A stretch of DNA of 64,000 nucleotides from Spirosoma radiotolerans (GTDB lineage Bacteria; Bacteroidota; Bacteroidia; Cytophagales; Spirosomataceae). Location: positions 2,790,001 through 2,854,000 of the forward strand of contig NZ_CP010429.1 in NCBI RefSeq assembly GCF_000974425.1. Reading direction: 5' to 3'. A program made the position numbers and the translations under genes. Under the pieces are notes generated by a model. The model was not told the DNA's origin and did no database searches. It worked only from the letters and a program-made list of their open reading frames with translations. Position 1 is the first letter of the stretch; each line of letters opens with the position of its first letter. Shown piece by piece: positions 1-9,594 of the stretch.

Positions 1-1010
1 GCCGACCGCTTACCGGGTTTTTGCGCAAACGCCCGCCCAATGGCCATCGTAGCCACGCAGCCACTGGCATTATCGTCGGCCCCATTCCAGATGGAGTCAC
101 CCGCTACGGCCCGCCGAACACCATCGTGATCCTGGTGGGTACTGAATAAAACGTACTCATTTTTCAATGTGGGATCTGTTCCCGGCACTTTTGCCACAAT
201 GTTTACCGATGGATAATTGAAGCTTTCCACGTTAACGACATTGGTGAACTGCTGACCTGGCTGTTTGATCCACTCCAGCGCACTGGCAGGTAACCAAACG
301 GTTGGGGCCTGCGAAAACACACGGGTATTGGCTCCACCGGGCAAATCGTAGCGACCCCGTTCGAGGCCCGTCGTCCAGCGGTCAAAATAAAATTGAGCAG
401 GCGTGTCGGATACCCAGACAACAGCTAACGCGCCTGCTTTTACTAGTTCGGCTGCCCGGCGGGTCATTGTTCCGAACAGAAAGCGCCGGTAGCTCAACTC
501 GGGTGGACCTGTGCCCGAAAATTCGAGAGCAACCGCTTTGCCCTTTATATCCACCTTAGCCAAATCTTCAGGTGTCCCTTTGCCCACAAAAACGAGGGGC
601 GCATCGACAGAGGCAATGGCGGGTGCCAGAATGAAGGCATCCTGACCGTGGACGAGTTGATGACTGCCGATGTTCAGGCGGCTGGTTTCGGTGATGCGGG
701 TGCGCTGAATGTGGAAAAACTGAAAGAAAGTCCCGTCATCGCCTGCGGGCTGCAACCCCATCGCCCGAAGCTGGTCCGCAATCCAGACAGATGCTTTAAG
801 TTCATCGAGGGAGCCGCCTTCCCGTCCGCGAAAGTGATCGCCCGCCAGGGCAAATAAATCCCGTTTGATGTCACTTTCCTTGATCGCCGATACCGCATTG
901 GCTGTTTTGGCTACACTGGTTTTCGACTGGGCCTGACCAGTCGTCGTAGTCCAAAAAAGCGTTATTGCCGTAATCAGGAACTGAATGTTTCTGAAGTTTA
1001 AATAGATCAT
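1..1010 (-). CDS. M28 family zinc metallopeptidase (partial, C-terminus off the left edge)
   Basis: The minus frame is open from an ATG at 1008-1010 to the window edge, giving about 336 residues. It begins with a hydrophobic signal peptide ending near GQAQ (residues 1-28). A PA-like insert domain (roughly 100-250) follows. The peptidase core then starts with the metal-site sequences STHQDHDG (about 295) and NGADDNASG (about 314), which are the His and bridging Asp motifs of M28 aminopeptidases. Secretion to the periplasm or surface and release of N-terminal amino acids from peptides follow from the family. It is divergent from the beta-lactamase-fold gene at 1143, with 132 bp between the starts. 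The remaining metal ligands lie outside the window, so activity cannot be judged. Confidence 0.9.
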   Translation of the reverse strand, partial: MIYLNFRNIQFLITAITLFWTTTTGQAQSKTSVAKTANAVSAIKESDIKRDLFALAGDHFRGREGGSLDELKASVWIADQLRAMGLQPAGDDGTFFQFFHIQRTRITETSRLNIGSHQLVHGQDAFILAPAIASVDAPLVFVGKGTPEDLAKVDIKGKAVALEFSGTGPPELSYRRFLFGTMTRRAAELVKAGALAVVWVSDTPAQFYFDRWTTGLERGRYDLPGGANTRVFSQAPTVWLPASALEWIKQPGQQFTNVVNVESFNYPSVNIVAKVPGTDPTLKNEYVLFSTHQDHDGVRRAVAGDSIWNGADDNASGCVATMAIGRAFAQKPGKRS

Positions 1011-1142
1011 TGTTTCGTTATATGTCGATGATTGGGTTTTAACAAATCTACGGACAGTCCCCCTAATTTGCGTCTTCTGACTGAATGCTTTTTGTAAATT
1101 GCTGACACATTATTTGCCGTCATTACGAAATAAACCTCTGAT

Positions 1143-2729
1143 ATGAAACAGCCTTACCTTATTTTATGGCTATTCCTGGCCGGTTTTACCAAACAACCTC
1201 TTTTCGCTCAATCTAAAAAAAGTACGACAAACCCCGTTGCCCAATATGATGCTTATGTGCAGCAGGCCGTGCGAGACTGGAAGGTGCCGGGTCTGACGGT
1301 CACGGTCATTAAAGATGGCAACGTGCTGTTAAAGAAAGGGTATGGCATTCGGGAGCTACCGAGGGCCGGTTCGGGCAAGTCCGAAGCGGTTGACACGCAA
1401 ACGCTCTTTGCCATGGCCTCGACCACCAAAGCCATGACAGCCGCGTGCCTTGGTATGATGGTTGATGAAGGAAAGCTTCGCTGGGATGATCCCGTTACCA
1501 ACTATCTGCCCGATTTTCAGGTATATGACCCGGCCGTAACCCGCGAGTTGCGCGTCCGGGATTTGTTAATCCACAATACCGGCGTGGGAAACGCTGATGT
1601 ACTGTGGGCGGCTATGACCATCCCTTCCGACGAAATTCTGCACCGCATGCGGCTGGTGAAACCGTCCTATTCGTTCCGGTCGGGCTTTATCTATCAGAAT
1701 ATCATGTATCTGGCCGCGGGCAAGGTGTTAGAGAAAGTGAGCGGCATGCCCTGGCATGTATTCATTCGTACCCGCCTGTTTGAACCATTGGGAATGCGCC
1801 GGACGAAGGCACTGTTCGGCGAAGTAACCGATGCGAACCGAGCAAAACCGCACGTGACCATCAACGACACCGTTCGGGCCATAAATAGCATCAAAGAAGA
1901 AGGACTGGTTGATGCCGTCGGACCGGCCGGCTCGGTCTGGACCTGCCCCGATGACATTGCGGCCTGGATGCAGTGTATGCTTGACAGTGGCCGCTACCAT
2001 AACGCCGGTTCGCCGGTGAAAACGCTCCTCAAACCCGCTACCTGGGCCGAATTATTTAAACCGCAAACGCTGGTAACGGATGCTGAATTTTATCCGACAC
2101 AACTGTTGACCAAACCCGTTTGGAAGACCTATGGACTGGGCTGGTTTCAGCAGGATTATCGCGGTCATCGCATCAATTATCATACCGGTAGCCTGACCGG
2201 CATGGTGGCCATTCATGGACAGTTGCCCGATCAAAAACTCGCGGTGTATGTGCAGGGCAACCTCGATCATGCCGAACTGCGCCATGCGCTGATGTTTCGG
2301 GCGTTCGACGCGTTTGCGCTGGGTTTGTCGAACGACTGGAGTGCGGATTTACAGAAATTATACGGTGGCTTAAAGCAAAAGGCCAGGCTGGCCGAACGTA
2401 AAGCCGATAGTACACGGGTGCTAAATACCAAACCATCGCTTCCGCTCACCGCTTATGTTGGTTCCTATACCGACCCGCTGTATGGCAAAGCGGATGTGTC
2501 ACTGCGCGACGGTAAGCTCTATTTTTCCCTTAATGATGTCATGACCGGCTACCTTGACCACTGGCATTATGATACCTTTCGGCTTGCGTATGATCAGTTC
2601 TGGAATGGAAAAGACCCGGTAAGTTTTATCCTGGACGCCAAGGGCAAAGTTGCTAAACTGAACAACGCAGGACTTGAACTCACCAGAGTGCCCGATGGCC
2701 CCGGTAAAGGCTTGCAGAGCGGTAAATGA
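1143..2729 (+). CDS. Secreted beta-lactamase-fold serine hydrolase with DUF3471-like tail
   Basis: This is a 528-residue protein of the class C beta-lactamase/penicillin-binding (Pfam Beta-lactamase) group. A signal peptide ends at about residue 22 (LFAQ). The catalytic S-x-x-K is STTK at 93-96, the Y-x-N motif is YQN at 184-186 and the KTG-equivalent is HTG at 347-349. The last 100 residues resemble the DUF3471 extension found after such domains. Family members include esterases, D-aminopeptidases and muropeptide-trimming enzymes, and true beta-lactam resistance is less likely. The stop overlaps an upstream extension of the next frame, but the next gene probably starts at 2843. It sits among peptidase genes, which fits a role in peptide or cell-wall turnover. 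Confidence 0.88.
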   Translation: MKQPYLILWLFLAGFTKQPLFAQSKKSTTNPVAQYDAYVQQAVRDWKVPGLTVTVIKDGNVLLKKGYGIRELPRAGSGKSEAVDTQTLFAMASTTKAMTAACLGMMVDEGKLRWDDPVTNYLPDFQVYDPAVTRELRVRDLLIHNTGVGNADVLWAAMTIPSDEILHRMRLVKPSYSFRSGFIYQNIMYLAAGKVLEKVSGMPWHVFIRTRLFEPLGMRRTKALFGEVTDANRAKPHVTINDTVRAINSIKEEGLVDAVGPAGSVWTCPDDIAAWMQCMLDSGRYHNAGSPVKTLLKPATWAELFKPQTLVTDAEFYPTQLLTKPVWKTYGLGWFQQDYRGHRINYHTGSLTGMVAIHGQLPDQKLAVYVQGNLDHAELRHALMFRAFDAFALGLSNDWSADLQKLYGGLKQKARLAERKADSTRVLNTKPSLPLTAYVGSYTDPLYGKADVSLRDGKLYFSLNDVMTGYLDHWHYDTFRLAYDQFWNGKDPVSFILDAKGKVAKLNNAGLELTRVPDGPGKGLQSGK

Positions 2730-2842
2730 CCTGTAGCGCCCGTTTAAGTAATCACACAGAGCCAGGATGCCAGCTTTGTCAACGATTTCTATTTGAAGCT
2801 TGCCCCATTGCCCACTTTACTAGCCAATTAATCAACGCATTC

Positions 2843-4369
2843 ATGTTTGCAAAAACCTTTCTCTTTGTTGCGCTTATCAGTACAATATCTGCCAACGCGC
2901 AAACAACCCAGCAACGTGTCCGGCAATATCGGCAGGCGCAGGAAACGACGCTCATGGATGAATACCGGGAGTTTCTATCCATTCCCAATGTGTCGGCTGA
3001 TTCCGTTAATATCCGTAAAAACGCAGCTTTTATCCTGCAAATGATGAGGAAGCGGGGTATTTCGGGCATGCTGCTCGACGGCCCGACACCGGGGACTACC
3101 CCCGCCGTGTTTGGCGAAGTGCGCGTGCCGGGCGCTACAAAGACCATTGTATTCTATGCGCATTACGATGGCCAGCCGGTCAACCCGAAGCAGTGGGCGG
3201 AGGGGTTGCAGCCGTTTGTCCCGGTATTTATTACGGCCCCTGTTGAGCAGGGCGGTAAATTGATTACAACCTATAAATCGGGTGATCCGATCGACCCAAC
3301 CTGGCGGCTGGCGGGTCGGGGTAGTGCCGACGATAAAGCCGGTGTCATGACGATTTTGAATGCCTATGATGCGCTGGTGAAAAGTAAGATCCCGCTTACG
3401 GCTAATCTGAAGTTTTTCTTTGAAGGCGAGGAAGAAATTGGGTCTACCCATCTGGGCGAGATTTTCGATAAGCACCGCGATAAACTGGCCAGCGATCTCT
3501 GGATCATTGCCGATGGGCCACGCCACGTATCAGGAAAGCCCGTTGTTCAGTTTGGCGTGCGGGGTGATGTCAACATGCACCTGACGGTTTATGGCCCCAA
3601 ACGACCCTTGCACAGCGGAAATTACGGGAACTGGGCACCCAATCCGGCCATGCGGATGGTGAAGCTACTGGCCAGCATGAAAGATGATAACGATCAGGTC
3701 ATGATAAAGGGATTTTACGAGGATGTAGTGCCCCTGACAGCCAGCGAAAGAAAGGCCATGGCGAGCGTACCCAATATGGAAGCAGCTTTGAAAAAGGAAC
3801 TGGGGATTGCCCAGCCCGATGGCAACGGCACCTCCTTCGTTGAGTTGCTCATGCGCCCGACGCTGAACATAAACGGCTTACAAAGCGCCAATGTTGGGGC
3901 TATGGCCGGAAACATTATCCCAACGAAGGCTGAGGCTGTTCTGGACTTACGACTGGTTCGGGGCAATGAGGTTGTGCGGCAGGTTGGCCGGGTAATCGAC
4001 CACATTCGTGCGCAGGGATACCAGGTTCTCGACCATGAACCTACCGATGCCGAACGGCAGCAGTATCCAAAACTAATCAAGGTTACGCAGGGTACCGGCT
4101 ACAATGCCCAGCGGACGCCTATGGATTTGCCTATTGCGCAGGAGGTTATCAACGCCGTGCAGACGACCAGCTCCGAACCCATTGTGCTGTCGCCATCGTC
4201 GGGTGGGAGTTTGCCGCTCTATCTGTTCGAAAAAGTGCTGAAGGCTAACGTCGTGTCAGTACCGGTTGTTAACTATGATAACAATCAGCATGCTGAGAAT
4301 GAGAATGTAAAGGTTCAGTACTTGTGGGATGGCATAGAAATTATGGCGGCCGTGATGCTCATCAAGTAA
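2843..4369 (+). CDS. Secreted M20 family zinc peptidase (dipeptidase-like)
   Basis: I chose the ATG at 2843 because it starts a clean signal peptide (MFAKTFLFVA... ending at Ala-Gln 19-20). The frame is open upstream to 2726, but that extension is Cys-rich and unlike a leader. The 508-residue product carries the M20 metal motifs: YAHYDGQP with His107, GRGSADDKAG (159-167), EGEEEIGS (194-201) and a C-terminal NQHAENE His. A lid/dimerisation domain occupies the middle. M20 enzymes of this group hydrolyse dipeptides or small peptides with two zinc ions. The gene follows a serine hydrolase by 113 bp on the same strand and is probably cotranscribed with it. Confidence 0.9.
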   Translation: MFAKTFLFVALISTISANAQTTQQRVRQYRQAQETTLMDEYREFLSIPNVSADSVNIRKNAAFILQMMRKRGISGMLLDGPTPGTTPAVFGEVRVPGATKTIVFYAHYDGQPVNPKQWAEGLQPFVPVFITAPVEQGGKLITTYKSGDPIDPTWRLAGRGSADDKAGVMTILNAYDALVKSKIPLTANLKFFFEGEEEIGSTHLGEIFDKHRDKLASDLWIIADGPRHVSGKPVVQFGVRGDVNMHLTVYGPKRPLHSGNYGNWAPNPAMRMVKLLASMKDDNDQVMIKGFYEDVVPLTASERKAMASVPNMEAALKKELGIAQPDGNGTSFVELLMRPTLNINGLQSANVGAMAGNIIPTKAEAVLDLRLVRGNEVVRQVGRVIDHIRAQGYQVLDHEPTDAERQQYPKLIKVTQGTGYNAQRTPMDLPIAQEVINAVQTTSSEPIVLSPSSGGSLPLYLFEKVLKANVVSVPVVNYDNNQHAENENVKVQYLWDGIEIMAAVMLIK

Positions 4370-4487
4370 GCGCCAGCACCGGCCAGTTTTTTTATTTTTG
4401 AAATATTTACGACTTGTCTGAACCATTTTATCTATATTAAATGTATATACATCAAATACGATGACACGTAATTAAACTATCAATCTT

Positions 4488-5036
4488 ATGCAAGCACAAC
4501 CCGCAACCGCAACCACCTGGGTTATTGACCCAATGCACTCTGAAATTCAATTCAAAGTGAAACACCTTGTTATCTCGACCGTAACAGGTTCGTTTGGCCA
4601 GTATGAAGGCCAGGTTGACTCAGTAGGCGATGATTTCTCGGATGCTAAAGTCTCGTTCTCGGCTGATATCTCCAGCATTAACACGGGCCAGGAGCAACGG
4701 GATGGTCACTTGAAATCAGCTGACTTCTTCGATGCTGAGCAGTTTCCTAAACTGACGTTTGTATCAACATCCATGACAAAAACAGGCGATGATACCTACA
4801 ACCTAACCGGCGACTTGACGATTCACGGCGTTACTAAACCTGTAACCCTGAAAGTTGAACACGGTGGACAGATGCAGGATTTTTACGGTCAGACGAAAGC
4901 TGGTTTTGAAGCAACCGGCACGATCAAACGGAAAGAGTTTGGCCTGACCTGGGATGGTGTTACTGAAGCGGGTGGTGTTGTTGTGAGTGACGACGTTAAG
5001 CTGGTACTGAATATTCAATTGACGAAGCAGGCTTAA
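4488..5036 (+). CDS. YceI-family polyisoprenoid-binding-like protein
   Basis: The 182-residue product is a full-length YceI lipocalin-like domain. The N-terminal TWVIDPMHSEIQFKVKHL, the central FPKLTFVST and the DLTIHGVTKPVTL segment are diagnostic. There is no signal peptide, so unlike E. coli YceI it is probably cytoplasmic, as in many Bacteroidota copies. Family members bind long isoprenoid or amide lipids, and some respond to stress. The ligand here is unknown. It is flanked by 118 bp of A/T-rich leader and a strong terminator at 5069, so it is probably monocistronic. A TATTTTTG box at 4393-4400 matches the Bacteroidota -7 consensus, but no TTTG lies at the expected -33 spacing. Confidence 0.93.
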   Translation: MQAQPATATTWVIDPMHSEIQFKVKHLVISTVTGSFGQYEGQVDSVGDDFSDAKVSFSADISSINTGQEQRDGHLKSADFFDAEQFPKLTFVSTSMTKTGDDTYNLTGDLTIHGVTKPVTLKVEHGGQMQDFYGQTKAGFEATGTIKRKEFGLTWDGVTEAGGVVVSDDVKLVLNIQLTKQA

Positions 5037-5068
5037 TATATAAATTTTAGCTAGTATTCTAATCCATG

Positions 5069-5115
5069 ATTCCGGTATAAACTGACTTGCTCAGTTTATA
5101 CCGGAATTCTTGTTT
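5069..5115 (+). terminator. Rho-independent terminator after the YceI gene
   Basis: A perfect 17-bp stem (5069-5085 with 5091-5107) with a 5-nt loop CTTGC is followed by a T-rich run. It lies 33 bp after the YceI stop and separates that gene from the amidohydrolase at 5237. Confidence 0.85.
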
Positions 5116-5236
5116 TACTACAGATCGGATCGCGAGTTTATAACTAAAGGAGGTACTCCTGGTGATTCTGGACTAAGTTTGGGGTAGAATGGGCGGGTTT
5201 GCGTATCAATTCGTATTTTGGCTACAAACACTCCCT

Positions 5237-6934
5237 ATGCGACGTATACTACTTCTCTTCTTTGGGGCCGCCAGTCTGGGCTGCTCATTGGCGCAATCGG
5301 TAAAAACGACGGTTAATCGCTTCGATATCCTCATTCGCAATGGACTGATTTATGATGGGTCGGGAAGGCCACCCCAACCGGGCGACGTTGGTATTCGCGG
5401 GGATCGGGTGGTGGCGGTGGGCAAGCTGCCTCAGGCAGTTGCGACGACTGTTATTGATGCACAGGGAAAAGCCGTCGCGCCGGGCTTCATCAACGTACTG
5501 TCGCATACCGGGCTTGAGCTACTGCGTGACGGCCACTCGATGAGTGACCTCAAACAGGGTGTTACGACCGAAGTGTTTGGTGAAGATTCCTGGGGGCCAA
5601 TCAATACCGATGCCATGCGGCAACAGGTTAACCTGTATCTGAAGCCGTATAACGTAACGTGTAACTGGACCACGCTGTCCGACTTTATGACGAAGTTGCA
5701 GCAAAAAGGAATCACCCCGAATATTGCCTCTTACCTCGGGGCCGGGCAGGTTCGCCAGAGTATACTGGGCGATGCCGATGTGAAACCAACCCCCGCCCAA
5801 CTGAACCAGATGCGGGCCATTGTTCGTAAAGCGATGGAAGAAGGGGCGCTGGGCATTACGACCGCACTTATTTACCCACCAAACACGTTTGCCGATACGG
5901 CCGAACTCGTTGCGCTTTGCAAAGAAGCCGGTCGCTATGGCGGGCGGTATATTGCCCACATTCGTAGTGAGGGCGACCGGCTGGAAGAGGGTGTAAAGGA
6001 GTTGATTCAGGTCGGGCGCGAAGCCAGCGTACCCGTTGAATTATATCACTTCAAGGCGTCGGGGCAACGCAACTGGCCTAAAATGGAATCGGCCATTTCG
6101 ATTATCAATCAGGCTCGTCAGCGCGGACAGGATGTAACGGCCAATATGTATACCTACACGGCGGGGGCCACCGGCCTGACGTCCTGCCTGCCGCCTTATC
6201 TGTTCAACGGGGGCTTTATGGCAGGTTGGAAACGGCTACAGGATCCCGCAACCCGGCAGAAACTGGCCGCTGAAGTTCAGAAAAGAGGAAACGATTGGGA
6301 AAATATGTTTCAGTTGGCCGGTTCGACGGAGAATATTCTCCTGACAGCCTTTGAGGTTGATTCCCTTAAAAAATACAATGGGAAAACGCTTGGCCAGATC
6401 GCCACGATCTGGCATAGAGACCCCGTTGAAACCGTCATGGACTTGATTGTTGCCGATAAAAGCCGGGTTGAAACAACCTATTTTCTGATGTCGGAAGCGA
6501 ATGTGAAGAAAGGCATAAGTCAGCCCTGGGTGTCTTTTGGGTCCGATGCGGGGTCCATTGCGGACGACCGCAAGGATATAGGCGTCGTTCACCCGCGTAC
6601 GTTTGGGAACTTCGCCCGGTTGCTGGGCAAATATGTTCGTGAGGAGCAGGTCATGTCGCTTGAGGAAGCCATTCGGCGGCTCACAAGCCTGCCCGCTACC
6701 AACCATAAATTACCGAATCGGGGGCTGTTACGCCCCGGATACTTCGCCGATGTGGTTATTTTTGACCCCGCTACCGTAGCAGATAGAGCTACCTTCGCAG
6801 ATCCATTCCAGTATGCTACAGGTATTCAGCATGTGTTGATTAATGGCAGGCTTGTTTTGAAAGAGGGCGAACATACGGGTGTTTTTCCCGGTCGGGCTCT
6901 CTGGGGCCCCGGCCGAAAAAGTCGGGCTCGGTAA
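5237..6934 (+). CDS. Secreted amidohydrolase, N-acyl-D-amino-acid deacylase-like
   Basis: The ATG at 5237 begins a signal peptide (MRRILLLFFG... to SLAQ, residues 1-20). The frame is open 16 codons further upstream. The 565-residue product follows the D-aminoacylase layout: an N-terminal beta sandwich (IRNGLIYDGSG), a TIM barrel with IAHIRSEGD (His about 242), a His near 271, GSDAGS (Asp about 436) and the C-terminal GYFADVVIFDP. Where classical members have His-x-His followed by Asp, this one reads NVLSH at 86-90, and the usual GNCG metal Cys is replaced by GEDSWG. I recall a sister subgroup with similar substitutions, so it may be an active variant, but the substrate is uncertain. It converges with the minus-strand gene ending at 6944. 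Confidence 0.82.
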   Translation: MRRILLLFFGAASLGCSLAQSVKTTVNRFDILIRNGLIYDGSGRPPQPGDVGIRGDRVVAVGKLPQAVATTVIDAQGKAVAPGFINVLSHTGLELLRDGHSMSDLKQGVTTEVFGEDSWGPINTDAMRQQVNLYLKPYNVTCNWTTLSDFMTKLQQKGITPNIASYLGAGQVRQSILGDADVKPTPAQLNQMRAIVRKAMEEGALGITTALIYPPNTFADTAELVALCKEAGRYGGRYIAHIRSEGDRLEEGVKELIQVGREASVPVELYHFKASGQRNWPKMESAISIINQARQRGQDVTANMYTYTAGATGLTSCLPPYLFNGGFMAGWKRLQDPATRQKLAAEVQKRGNDWENMFQLAGSTENILLTAFEVDSLKKYNGKTLGQIATIWHRDPVETVMDLIVADKSRVETTYFLMSEANVKKGISQPWVSFGSDAGSIADDRKDIGVVHPRTFGNFARLLGKYVREEQVMSLEEAIRRLTSLPATNHKLPNRGLLRPGYFADVVIFDPATVADRATFADPFQYATGIQHVLINGRLVLKEGEHTGVFPGRALWGPGRKSRAR

Positions 6935-6943
6935 TAAAGTTGA

Positions 6944-9322
6944 CTACCGTACCAGGACCAATCGACCCCGGATGACGGGCTTCTCGGGTACGGTGTGAAG
7001 GGTGTAAGCATACACGCCCATCGGGAGCGAGGAACCGTTCAGTGTACCATCGAATGGATTTGCGTAGCCTTTACCCGACGAATAAATGACTTCGCCCCAC
7101 CGGTTGAAAATGGTCAGAATAGCGTCGGGAAAGGCTTCAATGCCGGGTAACTCCAGTACGTCATTTACGCCATCGCCATTGGGCGAAAACGCATCCGGCA
7201 CCCAGACGGTGGCAAACACGGTGATATGAATGGTGTCTTTAACCTCACAACCGGTACTGTTTTTTACATCAATCGTATAGGTGATATCATCGGTAATGTT
7301 GGTGATGGTTGGGTTAGCAGCACCTGGATTGTCCAGATAAGTAGATGACACCCACTGAAACTGGCTTGGATTTCCCGTATATTCCGGGTTAAGCGAAAAC
7401 GTATTCCCTTTGTAGGTCGTCAGCGAGTCCGCTAGTTTGATGGTCGGTATGGGTGCAACAACCGCCATACGAGTGGCTACGGTACCCGTGCATTCGGGGG
7501 AAGCTTTAACGGTGTACGTCACGGGATGGTCACCAATACCGGCCTGCTTCGGGCTGAATACATTCCCGGTTACCCCAGCTCCCGAAAAAACACCCCCTGC
7601 CGGGCTACCCGTTAGCGTATGTACAGGCACATCAGGACCACATACGCCCGGTATGGAATCGAGAGTGACAACGATGGGTGCGATCTGGGTAATAGCCAGA
7701 GGAACTGATGTGCCTTCGCAGCCATATAAATCGGTGGCCTTTACGGTATATGTACCTGCAGATCTGGCCATCAGTTTTGCGTCGCTGCCACCAACGGTTG
7801 CCCCATCTTTCTGCCAGTTATAGAGTAAGCCACCACTACCGAGTAGGGAGAGCGAGTCCTGCGGACAAATCCGGTTGAAGCCCGAACTCGATTTGATCTC
7901 AGCTACTACCGCGGGCGAGCGGTCAAGAACAGCCGTGTCGGTGCGGGCCTGGCAGCCCAGCGTGGGGTAGGTCAGCACGGCCCAGTAGTTGCCGGGTTGC
8001 GTGGCCTGAAGGGAATCGGTTGTTTTGCCCGCCAGTGCCTGATTATCTTTATACCACTGGTACGCAGCACTGGGAAGCCGGGTGGCCGTCAACTTAATGG
8101 TGCCCGTTGTGGCGCACAAATGCCCGCTTGCCGATACGGTTGCCGTACTGCCAATGACATCGACCAGTAACGATTCCGAATTACCTACTTTGCTGCACGC
8201 TGTTTTTAGCGAGACAACGACCGTGTATTGGCCTGATGTTTTTACTGATAACGACGAGCCGGTAGCTCCGGCAATGTTCACCTCATTCCGGCGCCACTGG
8301 TAGTTCCAGTTGTCATTCACGCTGGCCATCAAAACCGCCGAGTCTCCTTCGCAAATGATGGTTACGGGTTGTTTCGGTCGGTTTCTAATCTGTACGGCTG
8401 GGTCCGGCGTTGTGGTCGGTGGGCAGTCGACAACAAGGAACTGGAAATCACGCCTGACTTCCCCAATTTTCACGCCATTACGGTATTCTTCTACTTTTAC
8501 AGCAAAAACATACAGCCCTAGCTGGGTAGCCGTGACGGAAAGTTCACCCGTTTGAGCATTGACTTTCAGGGTGGGGCTACCGGGTATCGCATTGTTGGCA
8601 TCAAAGCCCGACGCCCAGCTCACATCTGGATAGGGTGCTGATGAGACCCCATTCTGTGTATTATTATTTTGCCCGGAAATGGCTTTTTGGTTGAGGGGTG
8701 TAACCATCGAATACCTCAGCTCATCTCCGTCAGGGTCCGTACCCCCGAATGGAAAGGTAAATGGGTCGCCAAGGCAAACGTACTCGCCGTTTATAGCGCC
8801 AAAATGGGGCGACGAGTTGGTGAATAATTGGTTGTTTTGCAGTATGGCCGGGAACTCAAGGTAAAAGGTATATCCCGTTTGAATGGGATTGACAATGTTA
8901 TTGATGCCCCCGTTGCGGTTCCGGGTCTGGTAGGACATGTAGTATCCCTGGCTGTCGTTGTACAGGCCGGGTGTGAGCTGAATATCGGCCTCGAAGGTGG
9001 CAACGATGAACTTGAGGTTGCGCTGTTCGGCGCAATACTCATTGGCATAAATAACCGGCTGTCGTTGTCCAGTTTCGCGGGTGCTGAACGTCATCATCAG
9101 CACATTGTCGCGCTTTCGGAAGATGCCCAGCGTTCCACCGCCCTGCCGGTCTGCTTGCGGGCTGCTTTCCAGATACTGGGTGACAATGATGCGAAAATGC
9201 CCCGGAACGTCCCCAGCCGCCCGCATTTCCATCTGCCCGCCAACCTGGTGCGTCGCTTGGGCAGTGAGCGGTAACCCCAGAATGAGTAACCAGGCTAGAA
9301 GCCGAAAGGTAAACATGCGCAT
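6944..9322 (-). CDS. Large secreted protein with Ig/PKD-like domains and T9SS type B (CHU_C) tail
   Basis: The frame extends two codons upstream to a TTG, but the ATG at 9320-9322 precedes a good signal peptide (RLLAWLLILGLPLTAQA). The 792-residue product has an N-terminal domain containing ATHQVGGQMEMRA, common in Bacteroidota gliding-type proteins. Several Ig/PKD-like repeats follow, each with Cys, Trp and Tyr anchors (YQWYKDN, YNWQKDG). The C-terminus is VPDAFSPNGDGVND then FNRWGEVIYSS and FDG, the gliding-motility-associated type B sorting domain. That tail directs export by the type IX secretion system and release or surface attachment. The function is probably adhesive or structural. 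No catalytic domain is visible. Confidence 0.92.
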   Translation of the reverse strand: MRMFTFRLLAWLLILGLPLTAQATHQVGGQMEMRAAGDVPGHFRIIVTQYLESSPQADRQGGGTLGIFRKRDNVLMMTFSTRETGQRQPVIYANEYCAEQRNLKFIVATFEADIQLTPGLYNDSQGYYMSYQTRNRNGGINNIVNPIQTGYTFYLEFPAILQNNQLFTNSSPHFGAINGEYVCLGDPFTFPFGGTDPDGDELRYSMVTPLNQKAISGQNNNTQNGVSSAPYPDVSWASGFDANNAIPGSPTLKVNAQTGELSVTATQLGLYVFAVKVEEYRNGVKIGEVRRDFQFLVVDCPPTTTPDPAVQIRNRPKQPVTIICEGDSAVLMASVNDNWNYQWRRNEVNIAGATGSSLSVKTSGQYTVVVSLKTACSKVGNSESLLVDVIGSTATVSASGHLCATTGTIKLTATRLPSAAYQWYKDNQALAGKTTDSLQATQPGNYWAVLTYPTLGCQARTDTAVLDRSPAVVAEIKSSSGFNRICPQDSLSLLGSGGLLYNWQKDGATVGGSDAKLMARSAGTYTVKATDLYGCEGTSVPLAITQIAPIVVTLDSIPGVCGPDVPVHTLTGSPAGGVFSGAGVTGNVFSPKQAGIGDHPVTYTVKASPECTGTVATRMAVVAPIPTIKLADSLTTYKGNTFSLNPEYTGNPSQFQWVSSTYLDNPGAANPTITNITDDITYTIDVKNSTGCEVKDTIHITVFATVWVPDAFSPNGDGVNDVLELPGIEAFPDAILTIFNRWGEVIYSSGKGYANPFDGTLNGSSLPMGVYAYTLHTVPEKPVIRGRLVLVR

Positions 9323-9594
9323 AAACAAGCCGTATTGAATCTCCCGTTCATTCTTGTGGTGCGACTATATTGATGGACTTTATATACTAATCAGGCTGTA
9401 AATGTCACCAAAGCTCAGTTTGAGGCTGAACTGATTCGATTAATTCTTCTTATGAGAAAGAAAAGTTAATCTTAAATATACGCATACATGCGCCGATGTA
9501 TGGTAAATCTATGGGGTGAAAAAAGAAATAGTTTACAGGTAAGCTTACTCTACGCATTGCAAAGCTAAACGTACCTGTAAGTGGCTGGTAGGTT

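Noticed and set aside
2975..3526. Minus ORF inside the M20 peptidase gene
   Set aside because: The plus frame has all metal motifs of M20, so the minus frame is a shadow.
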